Positions 15,887 through 24,205 of a DNA stretch of 64,000 bases are shown here, piece by piece (the stretch's first letter is position 1; each line of letters begins with the position of its first letter). The translations under genes and the position numbers were made by a program. The notes below the pieces were generated by a model. That model searched no databases. It saw only the letters and a program-made list of their open reading frames with translations, and was not told the DNA's origin. The stretch comes from a virus: positions 62,001-126,000 of the IMG/VR virus record IMGVR_UViG_3300025785_000009. One strand, written 5' to 3'.

Positions 15887-16906
15887 TCAGAGATTTCTGT
15901 AAATGTCCAACAGTAAATTTTTGTTGTACTGCTCGCTTTCAATGGAATTCAGTTGTCCGAACACAATCTGATCCACCGATTCAAATGCTATGTTGCCTTG
16001 TATTTCGTATTCGCTTAGATCTGTGGTTTTGGCCGGTATCAAGGTAATTTCACGCAGGTTGTAAGTGTCAATAAAAGTTTCTTTGATAAATGTGGCTTCT
16101 TCGTAGCTGATATCGATATCTAAATTTACCCTTACGTGCATATTGGGCCTAAGCATAACTTCGGTGTGCTTGAGCACATCACTCAACTGGAACACACGAT
16201 ACATAGGTTGATCAGGCCAGGCGTGATAAACTGGTGGCTTGTCCCATTCTAGAATCATTAGGCCGCGGTCATCATCACCGGCATCGGCATAGTTGTGTGG
16301 AAAACAGTTGCCCAGATAGGTAATATTGCCTTTGGTTTGACGCTTGTGGAAATGACCTGAATAAACGTGTTCAAAACCTTTGAGGTCGTTTTTGGGATCT
16401 ACATCACCGTGATCGGGCATGGCAACCATGGCATTCATCAAATAACCTGGTAATTCAAAGTGCCCAAACATATATTTACCAGTTAATTTTTTTAAACGCT
16501 TGTGGTCATCACCAATGAGCCACGGAGCAATAGTAACATCACCTTGAGTAAACCAATCATTCACAATCTTGATGTTGGGTAGGTGTTTGGCCCACTCCAC
16601 GCTTTGCACATCTCGCTTGTCTCTATAGTATAAATCGTGGTTGCCGGGAATAAAATACACAGAGTCAAAATTGTCATTCAAATGTTCCAAAGCTCTGAGA
16701 CTGTAGCCCAGAGTTAAAATATTGATTGACGCACGATTGTTGTGCCAGTCACCGGTAAAGATGCAGGTTTCACATCCTTCCTCTTTGGCTTTGGCTGTGG
16801 CCCATTTGACAAAGGCCAAACAGTCTTCGTTGTGCAAGGTACTATTGGATTTTAAGCCGAAATGTATGTCTGTGAAGACTGCGGCCTTCTTAAAAAGGTT
16901 TGTCAT
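15887..16906 (-). CDS. 47: Recombination endonuclease subunit gp47 (SbcD/Mre11-like nuclease)
   Basis: A 339-residue metallophosphoesterase with all key motifs: FTDIHFG (Asp13, His15), FTGDWHNN (Asp53), PGNHD (89-91), a GHF and a later YSGHFHKR. It would cut DNA in complex with gp46. Length equals T4 gp47 (339). It is read after gp55 with a 48-base gap, and its 3' end is followed by a radical SAM gene after three bases. TATACT ends eight bases before the ATG, the same spacing seen at gp46, and there is no Shine-Dalgarno sequence. Confidence 0.95.
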   Translation of the reverse strand: MTNLFKKAAVFTDIHFGLKSNSTLHNEDCLAFVKWATAKAKEEGCETCIFTGDWHNNRASINILTLGYSLRALEHLNDNFDSVYFIPGNHDLYYRDKRDVQSVEWAKHLPNIKIVNDWFTQGDVTIAPWLIGDDHKRLKKLTGKYMFGHFELPGYLMNAMVAMPDHGDVDPKNDLKGFEHVYSGHFHKRQTKGNITYLGNCFPHNYADAGDDDRGLMILEWDKPPVYHAWPDQPMYRVFQLSDVLKHTEVMLRPNMHVRVNLDIDISYEEATFIKETFIDTYNLREITLIPAKTTDLSEYEIQGNIAFESVDQIVFGQLNSIESEQYNKNLLLDIYRNL

Positions 16907-16914
16907 AGTTACAC

Positions 16915-16943
16915 AGTATAACTGATTGTTTTGGTAAATGCAA
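16915..16943 (-). promoter_or_regulatory. Weak host-type promoter before gp47
   Basis: Minus-strand TTGCAT (16938-16943) and TATACT (16915-16920) with a 17-base spacer. The -10 box is good and the -35 box poor. The arrangement relative to the ATG is the same as for gp46 (eight bases between -10 and ATG). Confidence 0.35.
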
Positions 16944-16954
16944 TACTAATTTGT

Positions 16955-17839
16955 TCAATCGTCGTAGCCACCATCACTGCTGCCGGTACTGATTTTCATA
17001 CCTTGACGTGTGTAGCTTGGTGTTAAGTTGTTCATTTCTAAAATGTCATCACGTAAGTTTTGATTACGTTTTTCAATATTTAGAACACGTGTAAAACTGT
17101 TGGTAATGGCCGCTGTGTAATAGGCAAATGGATTTTGACTTTTAGATTCATCAAACTGTAGTCCAATTTGTGATAACTGTAACAATGCTTGACTACGCAT
17201 TTCGTCGTTGTAGGTGTAACCACGCCAGTTGCTACGAGTGGCATAGCGTTCGCACAGCTTGATAAACATATGAGCCAATTTTGGAGTCATTTTGCCGTGA
17301 TCTTTGCTGAAGTTGCCCTTGACAAAATCACCTTGCCAGTGACTACGTCCCACCAATACAGGTTCGCCCTCTTCGGTAACTGTGTAGTGTTCAAACGGCG
17401 GAAAATTAACTTTGACATATTTGGTATTGCCGGCAATGTCCAAGGTGTCATCGTCGTACTCGGAATGAGTAACAGCACCCTCTTCTTCTTCGTAGGCTTT
17501 GATAGCGGCTTTGCGGCTTTTGACATCGTCCACTGGAATATGATCCCATGTCATGACACGGAATACCACATCGGTGTCAGGCACGTCCTTGAGCTTGATT
17601 TCAAATTCGTCCATCTTGCGCTTGGTGCCGTCGGCTGTAGCTGCTTCGTGCGCCAGCTTTTGCAAACGCACAGCACGATCTTTACGTGCTTGCAAGATGT
17701 TCTTTTTGTTTATTTTTGATACTGCTGGCAAAATCATATCGTAGTCTGCGTAGGCAGGAGCAGTATAGTAGCAATAGGTATTTTTGCTTTTGTGAATTTC
17801 TTTTAGAATGTCTTTGTTGTTAAGATAGTTATGGCGCAC
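16955..17839 (-). CDS. 55: Late-transcription sigma factor gp55-like
   Basis: A protein of about 294 residues resembling T4 gp55, the small sigma factor that directs host RNA polymerase to TATAAATA late promoters. The C-terminal half carries the conserved section YATRSNWRGYTYNDEMRSQA and NPFAYYTAAITNSFTRVL, equivalent to sigma region 2. T4 gp55 is shorter (185); the extra residues lie in the N-terminal half. I chose the GTG at 17839, preceded by AAAGGAACTAGAG, over the GTG at 17863, because the latter falls in the putative -10 region and has no Shine-Dalgarno sequence. It heads the minus-strand operon. Its presence supports the late boxes annotated here. Confidence 0.88.
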   Translation of the reverse strand: MRHNYLNNKDILKEIHKSKNTYCYYTAPAYADYDMILPAVSKINKKNILQARKDRAVRLQKLAHEAATADGTKRKMDEFEIKLKDVPDTDVVFRVMTWDHIPVDDVKSRKAAIKAYEEEEGAVTHSEYDDDTLDIAGNTKYVKVNFPPFEHYTVTEEGEPVLVGRSHWQGDFVKGNFSKDHGKMTPKLAHMFIKLCERYATRSNWRGYTYNDEMRSQALLQLSQIGLQFDESKSQNPFAYYTAAITNSFTRVLNIEKRNQNLRDDILEMNNLTPSYTRQGMKISTGSSDGGYDD

Positions 17840-17863
17840 CTCTAGTTCCTTTAAAGTTAGCAC

Positions 17864-17893
17864 ATACTAACATAATTATCTTCGCAAGGTCAA
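17864..17893 (-). promoter_or_regulatory. Early host-type promoter of the gp55 operon
   Basis: Minus-strand TTGACC (17888-17893) and TAGTAT (17864-17869) with an 18-base spacer. The -35 region reads GGTTGACCTT, identical to that of the promoter at 46402. Transcription would start about 18 bases before the preferred gp55 GTG, leaving room for its Shine-Dalgarno sequence. Confidence 0.5.
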
Positions 17894-17934
17894 CCTTTTT
17901 TAAAAAAATCTTTATATGCCCACATATTGATATC

Positions 17935-17942
17935 AATAAATA
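17935..17942 (+). promoter_or_regulatory. Late promoter box AATAAATA at the head of the baseplate operon
   Basis: AATAAATA matches seven of eight positions of the T4 late consensus, and CTGTATAACACAGGA follows before the ATG at 17964. It overlaps a 12-base palindrome ATTGATATCAAT (17926-17937). Confidence 0.6.
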
Positions 17943-17963
17943 CTGTATAACACAGGAACACTT

Positions 17964-18962
17964 ATGCCAGTTTTACCTAACGCACCACTACCCGGTAACA
18001 GCTTAGACGGCTCATTTGGGCAACAGATCGGGCAGGCCATAAGCTCAAGCCTGTTGGGTTCTGTTGGATTGAGTTCAAGATCCAATGCAGTAAACGTGGC
18101 TGATATGTTCAAGTACAGCACCAAAACAACTGCACCTGCACCTAGATTTACCTATCCTAATGCCAATCAGGACTGGCGAGTGCGTATCAGTTTACCGGCT
18201 GGCGCAAACTATTTTTACAACGATCCCAACAACAGTTTACTGAGTCCGTTGCGTACTGAAGTCAATGGATCGGGTGGCGGTGGCGATTTTGCCTTGACCG
18301 GCATAGCCAATGCGCTATTTGGCGGATCGCAACGAGTTGGTGTAGTTTTTCCGTATACTCCACAAGTGCAGATAACTCATACTGCAAACTATTCTTCGCA
18401 AAAATTAACTCACAACAATTACGCACAATACTATTACGAAAGCAGTGAAGTGTCGGCCATTTCAATCTCGGGCGATTTTACTGTGCAAAACATCAACGAA
18501 GGTCAATACCTGTTGGCCTGTATCTATTTCTTCCGCAGCGTTACTAAAATGTTTTTTGGATCTGATCCAGCAGACCTAGTAGGTAACCCACCGCCCATAG
18601 TTTATTTGAACGGATATGGTCAATACTATTTGCCCAATGTGCCGTGTGTGGTCACCAGTTTCAGTCACACTATGCCGGCTGAAGTTGACTATATGGACAT
18701 TCCTGAACCAGGCTTGCCCAATTTCAACCCACAGTTGACCGGTGCAAGATTAAACAGCACACGCTTGCCAACTACCAGTTCTATTTCAGTGTCTCTGCAA
18801 CCTGTTTACAGTCGTACCGCACAGAGTCAAAACTTCAGTCTCGAAGATTTCTCCAATGGTTCATTGATCAATCCGCCTGGTGCTGGCAACCCAGCCAGTG
18901 CGTTTGGTGCAAGTCACGGTTCTCAGTATGCCAGCAACAATAAAAATGGTGGATTTATTTAA
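17964..18962 (+). CDS. Tail-tube cap/initiator-like baseplate protein (gp48/gp54 type)
   Basis: A 332-residue protein. The central region has WRVRISLPAG, a VVFPYTPQVQITHTANYSS segment and SEVSAISISGDFTVQN followed by YFFRSVTKMFFG and GYGQYYLPNVPCVVTSF. This pattern is typical of T4-like proteins at the junction of baseplate hub and tail tube, which share the tube-protein fold (gp48, gp54). The N-terminal 55 residues are Gly/Ser/Ala-rich. An AGGA ribosome-binding sequence lies before the ATG, and its stop overlaps the next ATG (TAATG). Which of gp48 or gp54 it corresponds to is not resolved. Confidence 0.7.
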   Translation: MPVLPNAPLPGNSLDGSFGQQIGQAISSSLLGSVGLSSRSNAVNVADMFKYSTKTTAPAPRFTYPNANQDWRVRISLPAGANYFYNDPNNSLLSPLRTEVNGSGGGGDFALTGIANALFGGSQRVGVVFPYTPQVQITHTANYSSQKLTHNNYAQYYYESSEVSAISISGDFTVQNINEGQYLLACIYFFRSVTKMFFGSDPADLVGNPPPIVYLNGYGQYYLPNVPCVVTSFSHTMPAEVDYMDIPEPGLPNFNPQLTGARLNSTRLPTTSSISVSLQPVYSRTAQSQNFSLEDFSNGSLINPPGAGNPASAFGASHGSQYASNNKNGGFI

Positions 18963-19261
18963 TGGCCAAATATTCAAACACTAGCCCTTACAATGGTACC
19001 GGCACGTGGGGGCCATTTTTAGACATATGGGTTGGAAAAACAATTCCTGCTGCCAGCACCGATGCCAGATACGAAATTGACCCACCTTTTAACCTACGTC
19101 CCGATCTGCTGGCACACAAATTGTATGGCGACAGCAACTTGTGGTGGGTGTTTGCGGTGCGTAATCCAGATGTACTTAAAGATCCTGTTTTTAATTTTCT
19201 TGCACCCAACATCATTTACGTGCCCACTGCTACCACAATCAAAAAAGCATTGGGTTTATAA
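18962..19261 (+). CDS. 53: Baseplate wedge protein gp53-like
   Basis: A 99-residue protein with the gp53 signature: a RYEIDPPFNLRPDLLAHKLY segment, the nearby NLWWVFAVRNPD and a final IIYVPTATTIKKALGL. T4 gp53 (196 residues) joins the wedges to the hub; this version is about half as long and corresponds to the conserved LysM-like core. It starts at an ATG overlapping the previous stop (TAATG), and four bases after its stop the next gene begins. Confidence 0.8.
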   Translation: MAKYSNTSPYNGTGTWGPFLDIWVGKTIPAASTDARYEIDPPFNLRPDLLAHKLYGDSNLWWVFAVRNPDVLKDPVFNFLAPNIIYVPTATTIKKALGL

Positions 19262-19264
19262 ACC

Positions 19265-21715
19265 ATGGCCGTTCAAGCTCCAATTCCCACTAGTGTAGTA
19301 CCCAATCCCCTGCACAATTACGCCAGCTATACCTACACTTGGAGCCTATGGTGGTTGGATGTTGCAGACTACAATGCATTGACTGCCAGTCAAGTTGAAA
19401 GTGCTGTCACTTATCAGTTGGGGCCAAACAGCTACGTGGTCGCCGAAGATTCCGGTCTATATCCAGATCGCCGACTGCCCAGCACAGCCGGCCTAAATTA
19501 TTATATTCAAGATGTTGAATTTACAACAGTAATTGGACTTAATAAAAAAAGCAAAAGTACCAACATGATTGAAGGTACGTTTACCATCATTGAACCCTAC
19601 GGAGTTACCTTGATTGACAGCCTGCTGATGGCCAGTCAAACATCGTCGGGATTTCAAAATTACCTGCAACAGCCCTATATGTTAGAATTAAATTTTACCG
19701 GCTACGATGACAACGGCAATCCAATCGGTCGACAGTATGCCAACATATTTAGAAAACGTTTTCCAATAAAAATCATTGAGTGCAAAATCAGTGTTGGTAC
19801 CAAGGGCACCGAATACAAACTGGGATTTGTTCCTACCGGATCCGGTGATGCACACAGCGACGAACTGCGCACTACTCCACGCAATATGTCTATTACAGCT
19901 CGAACAGTTGATGAGTTTTTCAACGGAGACCCCAATGCCAAACCGCCTACCAAAGGAGTGGCTGGCGAATTGGCAGATTTTTATCAGGCCGAAGTCACTG
20001 ATGGCAAACGCACAGTAGCTGATGTTTTTAAATGGGAATTTGATCCAGAAATAGCCAAAAGCAGTATAGTGTCAGACCAGCTGACCCCATTGAGCCAAGG
20101 CAACCCCGATGGCTTTAAAAAAACTGGCGCAGTTGCTCCTGGCATTGATCTCAGCAAAAACACTTTTAACATACCAAAAGGTACTACCTACGTTGACATT
20201 ATTAACAAAGTGTTGGCACAAAGCGATTGGCTAATCAACAAACAACTGGGATTGGAAAAGCCTGAAAAAAAAGAAAGCACAGAAACTTCTGTGTTTAACG
20301 CATTCAAGGTAGTGACTAAATCCACATTCCTGGCCTACGATAAAACACGCAATACCTATGGCAAACAGCTGACTTATAAAATACTACAGTATCCAACTTG
20401 GAAAACAGATCATCCTGACTTGCCACAGTTGTCGGACAGCACACCATACACAGCCAAGATTTACAACTACATATACACAGGAAAAAATACCGATATCATT
20501 GATTTTAAATTGCAGTTTGATACTACTTTTTACACGGCTGTTAACAAATATACCAAAACAAATGCAGCCACACAGGTTACAAAAAACACCAACAGCGAAG
20601 AAGTAACCAGCAAATTGCCAAGTTTTATGCCGAGCTTGAGTTTTCTTTCTCAATTTATTCCACAGCTGGCACAGATACCGTCAGCAACACCAGTTAGATA
20701 TCACAGCGTGGTGGGCGACCAAAGCAACACAGTTGGTTTAAACATTATCAACAGACCAGCGGCACAACAAAGTGCCGACATATTGAAATCAGTATACAGT
20801 AATGCAGCCGGCGACATGGTCAACGTGCATTTGACTATCGTGGGCGATCCTACCTTGATCAAACAAGACGATTGGTTATATACCCCAACGCCCTCAAGCA
20901 AAACCGGATCTGGTGCTGTTTCTGCTGATTCGGTACAAGTGTCAACAGATAACAGTTTGTTGGGGCAGTTGGAAAACAGTTTGGCAACAGCAGCCACAAA
21001 CATTGTGACTGGTGCAGTAAACAGTTTGATCAATGGTACTGTGAATCGATTGCTGGGCGGATTGGGAATAAAAGGTGCCGGCAACTATCTTTCATTGGGA
21101 CAAGATCGATTCGCTGCACAGTATGGTCATATCAAAATGGACAGTGGAGAAGTGGTTTGCTCGCTTACTGTAAACACTCCGGTAGACATTGATATAGATA
21201 TCACCAACCAAGGTCTGGTATATCCAAAGCCTGGTATGCGTACCAGTTTTTTTAGTGGACAGTACAAAATTTTAACAATAAAAAACAAATTCAGTCATGG
21301 GGTGTTCACACAGGAGTTGGACTTGGTTCGTTACAACAACAGCGATGCAGCCAAAGCATTTGGTGCAGGCAGTACTGGATCGGGCGCAGGCTCAGCATTT
21401 GGTCGAGTGGGCAGTACCATTGGCGGTGCAGTTGTTGGCGCAGTTGGCGGTGCAGTCGGCACATTACAAGACAATCTCAAAAGTTTACTGCCTACCAACG
21501 GGTCCAGTGCAGCCGGTGATGCAGCCACGTATCAACAAAAGATTGCCGAAAACGGATATGATACTGAATTGGATACTTATACTACCGACAGCCTGGGCAA
21601 TACATACAAAGACGGATCGTTGTACAGAGCTGCCGAAGTTGAAGATTTCCCCGACGATGGCACAGCCGCAAGATCTGAAAAAATACCAAACGATGGATGG
21701 GGTGAGGGCACATAA
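19265..21715 (+). CDS. Large baseplate hub-like protein (gp27 position)
   Basis: An 816-residue protein. N-terminal residues about 90-190 contain IQDVEFTTVIGL, GTFTIIEPYGVTLIDSLLMA and LELNFTGYDDNGNP, a beta-barrel pattern as in hub proteins. The C-terminal part (about 615-700) has YGHIKMDSGEVVCSLTVNTP, PGMRTSFFSGQYKILTIKNK and GVFTQELDLVRY, like the end of hub proteins that dock gp5. It lies between gp53 and gp5, where a gp27-type hub is expected. T4 gp27 is 391 residues, so this version has large insertions. The hub role is inferred from position and pattern. It is a single intact frame. Confidence 0.6.
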   Translation: MAVQAPIPTSVVPNPLHNYASYTYTWSLWWLDVADYNALTASQVESAVTYQLGPNSYVVAEDSGLYPDRRLPSTAGLNYYIQDVEFTTVIGLNKKSKSTNMIEGTFTIIEPYGVTLIDSLLMASQTSSGFQNYLQQPYMLELNFTGYDDNGNPIGRQYANIFRKRFPIKIIECKISVGTKGTEYKLGFVPTGSGDAHSDELRTTPRNMSITARTVDEFFNGDPNAKPPTKGVAGELADFYQAEVTDGKRTVADVFKWEFDPEIAKSSIVSDQLTPLSQGNPDGFKKTGAVAPGIDLSKNTFNIPKGTTYVDIINKVLAQSDWLINKQLGLEKPEKKESTETSVFNAFKVVTKSTFLAYDKTRNTYGKQLTYKILQYPTWKTDHPDLPQLSDSTPYTAKIYNYIYTGKNTDIIDFKLQFDTTFYTAVNKYTKTNAATQVTKNTNSEEVTSKLPSFMPSLSFLSQFIPQLAQIPSATPVRYHSVVGDQSNTVGLNIINRPAAQQSADILKSVYSNAAGDMVNVHLTIVGDPTLIKQDDWLYTPTPSSKTGSGAVSADSVQVSTDNSLLGQLENSLATAATNIVTGAVNSLINGTVNRLLGGLGIKGAGNYLSLGQDRFAAQYGHIKMDSGEVVCSLTVNTPVDIDIDITNQGLVYPKPGMRTSFFSGQYKILTIKNKFSHGVFTQELDLVRYNNSDAAKAFGAGSTGSGAGSAFGRVGSTIGGAVVGAVGGAVGTLQDNLKSLLPTNGSSAAGDAATYQQKIAENGYDTELDTYTTDSLGNTYKDGSLYRAAEVEDFPDDGTAARSEKIPNDGWGEGT

Positions 21716-23103
21716 TGGGATCAAATCTAATACGCCGAACCGGTGCAGATCAAAGTACCAAAGCCGATGGCAAAAATTCTGGAATGACAGTGGACCCGGG
21801 TCCATACGAAGCCATAGTGGTCAGACACGTGGAAGGATCGCGTATGGGACAACTGGAAGTGTACATACCCGAGCGTGACGGCACATTCGACCCCAACGGC
21901 AAATACACTCCTGTCAGCTATGCCAGTCCATTTTACGGAACCACTTACGGAACTGATAGACAAAATTTACCCAATACTGCAGCCACAGCCGGTCAAAGTT
22001 ACGGTATGTGGATGGTACCACCCGACATTGGTTGCAAAGTATTGGTCACTTTTGTGGCCGGCGACTTAGGACGCGGTTACTGGTTTGCTTGTGTGTACGA
22101 TACACCAAGTCACCATATGGTTCCTGGGATGGGTCGAGCTGTTGGTAACAAAACTGCTCCTAGCACAGATGCCTTGGCTAGTAAAATATCCAGCAATACT
22201 GTGGTCCCGGTGATAGAATACAGCACCAGCGATCCCAAGGCCTTTACCAAAGATGCACTGACCAGTACTCCACGTTACCCACACGATGTACAGACTTCTA
22301 TACTGCTCAATCAAGGACTTGATCGAGATAAAATACGCGGCGCTATTAGTTCTAGTAGTTTACGTGAATCGCCCAGCAATGTATACGGAATCAGCACTCC
22401 GGGTCGCAAGGCCACTGCAACCAATCAAGTGCCTGGTAAAACCCAAGAAGTTATATATCGCAAAGGCGGGCACAGCTTTGTAATGGATGACGGAGCCGCC
22501 GGAGATCCAGTCAACCCCGAAGGCACAGATCAACTGATTAGATTGCGTAGTTCAGGTGGACACCAAATTTTGATGAACGATACTGAACAAGTGCTTTACA
22601 TTGCCAGCGCATCTGGGCATCAGTGGGTGGAGTTCAGTCCCAACGGACAAATCAACATTTACGCAGATCGTGGATTTAATGTACGCAGCAAAGGCACACT
22701 GAATCTACACAGTGACAAAGCAGTAAACATACAGGGAGACACAGTACATATCAGTGCCAGTGGCAAAGGTATTACTTTAGACACCGACGGCAAGATAAAT
22801 CTAAATGCAATGGACAGCGCATCATTTAAATCCATTGGGCCAATGACCTTGCATTCAATGAGCACAGGATCGTTTGCGGCAGCCAATGGATTCAGCGCCA
22901 GCTCTGATGGAGAAATATCACTGAATGGCAGCAAGGTAAACTTAAACAATGGTGGCGGTGGTTCTCCATCACCGGCTACACCGCCTACAACAACCCCGCA
23001 CCCAGATGTGGCATTGACCAACGGCGTATGGACCGAAGGTGACACGTTTGATTCTATCTGTACAGTGGCACCGTCACACGAACCTTGGAAGAGATCAAAA
23101 TAA
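21715..23103 (+). CDS. 5: Baseplate spike protein gp5-like, without inserted lysozyme
   Basis: A 462-residue protein with an OB-fold N-terminal region (GPYEAIVVRHVEGSRMGQLE at about 29-48, then WMVPPDIGCKVLVTFVAGD) and a C-terminal repeat region (about 280-420: HQILMNDTEQVLYIAS, INIYADRGFNV, LNLHSDKAVNIQGD) typical of the gp5/VgrG beta-helix needle. The lysozyme domain that T4 gp5 carries between these parts is absent; a separate lysozyme-like gene follows two bases after the stop. It starts with an ATG overlapping the previous stop. It would form the trimeric membrane-piercing spike. Confidence 0.85.
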   Translation: MGSNLIRRTGADQSTKADGKNSGMTVDPGPYEAIVVRHVEGSRMGQLEVYIPERDGTFDPNGKYTPVSYASPFYGTTYGTDRQNLPNTAATAGQSYGMWMVPPDIGCKVLVTFVAGDLGRGYWFACVYDTPSHHMVPGMGRAVGNKTAPSTDALASKISSNTVVPVIEYSTSDPKAFTKDALTSTPRYPHDVQTSILLNQGLDRDKIRGAISSSSLRESPSNVYGISTPGRKATATNQVPGKTQEVIYRKGGHSFVMDDGAAGDPVNPEGTDQLIRLRSSGGHQILMNDTEQVLYIASASGHQWVEFSPNGQINIYADRGFNVRSKGTLNLHSDKAVNIQGDTVHISASGKGITLDTDGKINLNAMDSASFKSIGPMTLHSMSTGSFAAANGFSASSDGEISLNGSKVNLNNGGGGSPSPATPPTTTPHPDVALTNGVWTEGDTFDSICTVAPSHEPWKRSK

Positions 23104-23104
23104 C

Positions 23105-23770
23105 ATGGATGCTGGAATCTTAGCTGCCAGTCGCGTAGCAGTAGCCAACCCATTACCAAATTCGTGGTTGGGTCGTGCCGACGCACCTATTGCCCCACCG
23201 GCTTGGGCCACCGGCAATAATGCATTGACATCTGCACAAATACGCAATTTGTTGGCACAGATTGCGTACGATCAAAGTGCTTGGAATTACGCCTTGATTG
23301 GTGACGACAACGAGTTGGGCCGATATCAATTTGAAACAACCATACTGGAACAGTACGGATTGTTGGCACCAGGATCCAACACAGCATACGGGTCAGGTTG
23401 TGTAAACTACCGCAACTGCTGGCGTCAGACTGCTGTTAAAAATGCCACCAATTCCTATGCAACATATCTGTACAACATTACCAATTTGAACGGATTTTTA
23501 ACTAGCCCAGCTGCACAAGAGCACTTGGCTTATCAACGTTTGCTGGATTTGAACTATCAATTGGGCTTGATCAACGCCATAACTGATCAAGATACTGCTG
23601 ATGTTGTAGCCGGAATGATATATGTGGCCTGGGGGTTAGGGGCAGGATCCAGCGCACACTCAACTTTGCCGATCGGAACCGGTGCCTATGCCTGGAGATA
23701 TCACAACATAGGAGCCGGGCAAATCTATTACAATGCTGGCCGCTATGCTGTTACTGTTTTAGGTCAATAA
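23105..23770 (+). CDS. Lysozyme/transglycosylase-like protein next to the spike gene
   Basis: A 221-residue protein read from the ATG at 23105, just after the gp5 stop; a longer in-frame version would begin inside gp5. The segment LIGDDNELGRYQFETTILEQ (about 60-80) resembles the catalytic region of lysozyme-like transglycosylases, with Glu in DNELGRYQF as the candidate acid. A C-terminal GIYVAWGLG-like helix and an AYAWRYHNIGAG turn follow. No signal peptide is present, as expected for a virion enzyme. It probably supplies the peptidoglycan-cutting activity that T4 carries inside gp5. The assignment rests on motif and position. Confidence 0.6.
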   Translation: MDAGILAASRVAVANPLPNSWLGRADAPIAPPAWATGNNALTSAQIRNLLAQIAYDQSAWNYALIGDDNELGRYQFETTILEQYGLLAPGSNTAYGSGCVNYRNCWRQTAVKNATNSYATYLYNITNLNGFLTSPAAQEHLAYQRLLDLNYQLGLINAITDQDTADVVAGMIYVAWGLGAGSSAHSTLPIGTGAYAWRYHNIGAGQIYYNAGRYAVTVLGQ

Positions 23771-23773
23771 ATA
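23766..23773 (+). promoter_or_regulatory. Late-promoter-like box directly before gp25
   Basis: AATAAATA lies five bases before the gp25 ATG and overlaps the preceding stop. If used, the transcript would start at or very near the start codon. No Shine-Dalgarno sequence is present before gp25. Confidence 0.3.
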
Positions 23774-23778
23774 CTATT

Positions 23779-24153
23779 ATGATTACATATCGCGGATTCA
23801 GCACAAGAAATAGCCCCAAAAAATACACGTTGACCGACTACGAGTTGGCCAAACAAGACCTCTTGAACTATTTCAACATACGCAAGGGCGAAAAACTAAT
23901 GCAACCAAATTTTGGCACTATTATTTGGGATATGCTGTTTGAACCCTTGACTGAAGATACACAACAGATGATCACCGACGATATCAAACGTATTGTAACG
24001 TACGATCCTAGATTGACCATTGGGCAAGTGGCTGTGACACAGCAAGAAAATGGATTTTTGGTACAATTGACCTTGGCCTATATACCCACAGATCAAACCG
24101 ACGTAATTAACCTGAATTTTAACCGCGCTTCAAACACCCTGACCACTAATTAA
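23779..24153 (+). CDS. 25: Baseplate wedge protein gp25-like
   Basis: A 124-residue protein of the gp25/GpW family conserved in all contractile injection systems: KLMQPNFGTIIWDMLFEPL (about 40-58) and a following DDIKRIVTYDPR, with a final ILTLAYIPT-like beta strand. Length is close to T4 gp25 (132). It forms the core bundle of each baseplate wedge with gp6 and gp53. The ATG follows the lysozyme-like gene by eight bases. Confidence 0.92.
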   Translation: MITYRGFSTRNSPKKYTLTDYELAKQDLLNYFNIRKGEKLMQPNFGTIIWDMLFEPLTEDTQQMITDDIKRIVTYDPRLTIGQVAVTQQENGFLVQLTLAYIPTDQTDVINLNFNRASNTLTTN

Positions 24154-24165
24154 CTGACCATATTA

Positions 24166-24197
24166 TTTGCCCTGATAAATATTGAATACAGGGCAAA
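24166..24197 (+). promoter_or_regulatory. Hairpin enclosing a late promoter, upstream of gp6
   Basis: TTTGCCCT (24166-24173) and AGGGCAAA (24190-24197) form a perfect 8-bp stem, and the 16-base loop contains GATAAATA (24174-24181), a seven-of-eight late promoter match. Transcripts starting at this promoter (about 24187) would lack the 5' arm, so the AGGG before gp6 would be free; read-through transcripts could fold and hide it. T4 uses this arrangement for gene e (lysozyme). Confidence 0.5.
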
Positions 24198-24205
24198 GAT
24201 ACAAT

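Noticed and set aside
19253-19264. 12-base palindrome GGTTTATAAACC before the hub gene
   Set aside because: It spans the stop of gp53 and the few bases before the next ATG; no second copy or operator-like arrangement was seen, so chance is likely.
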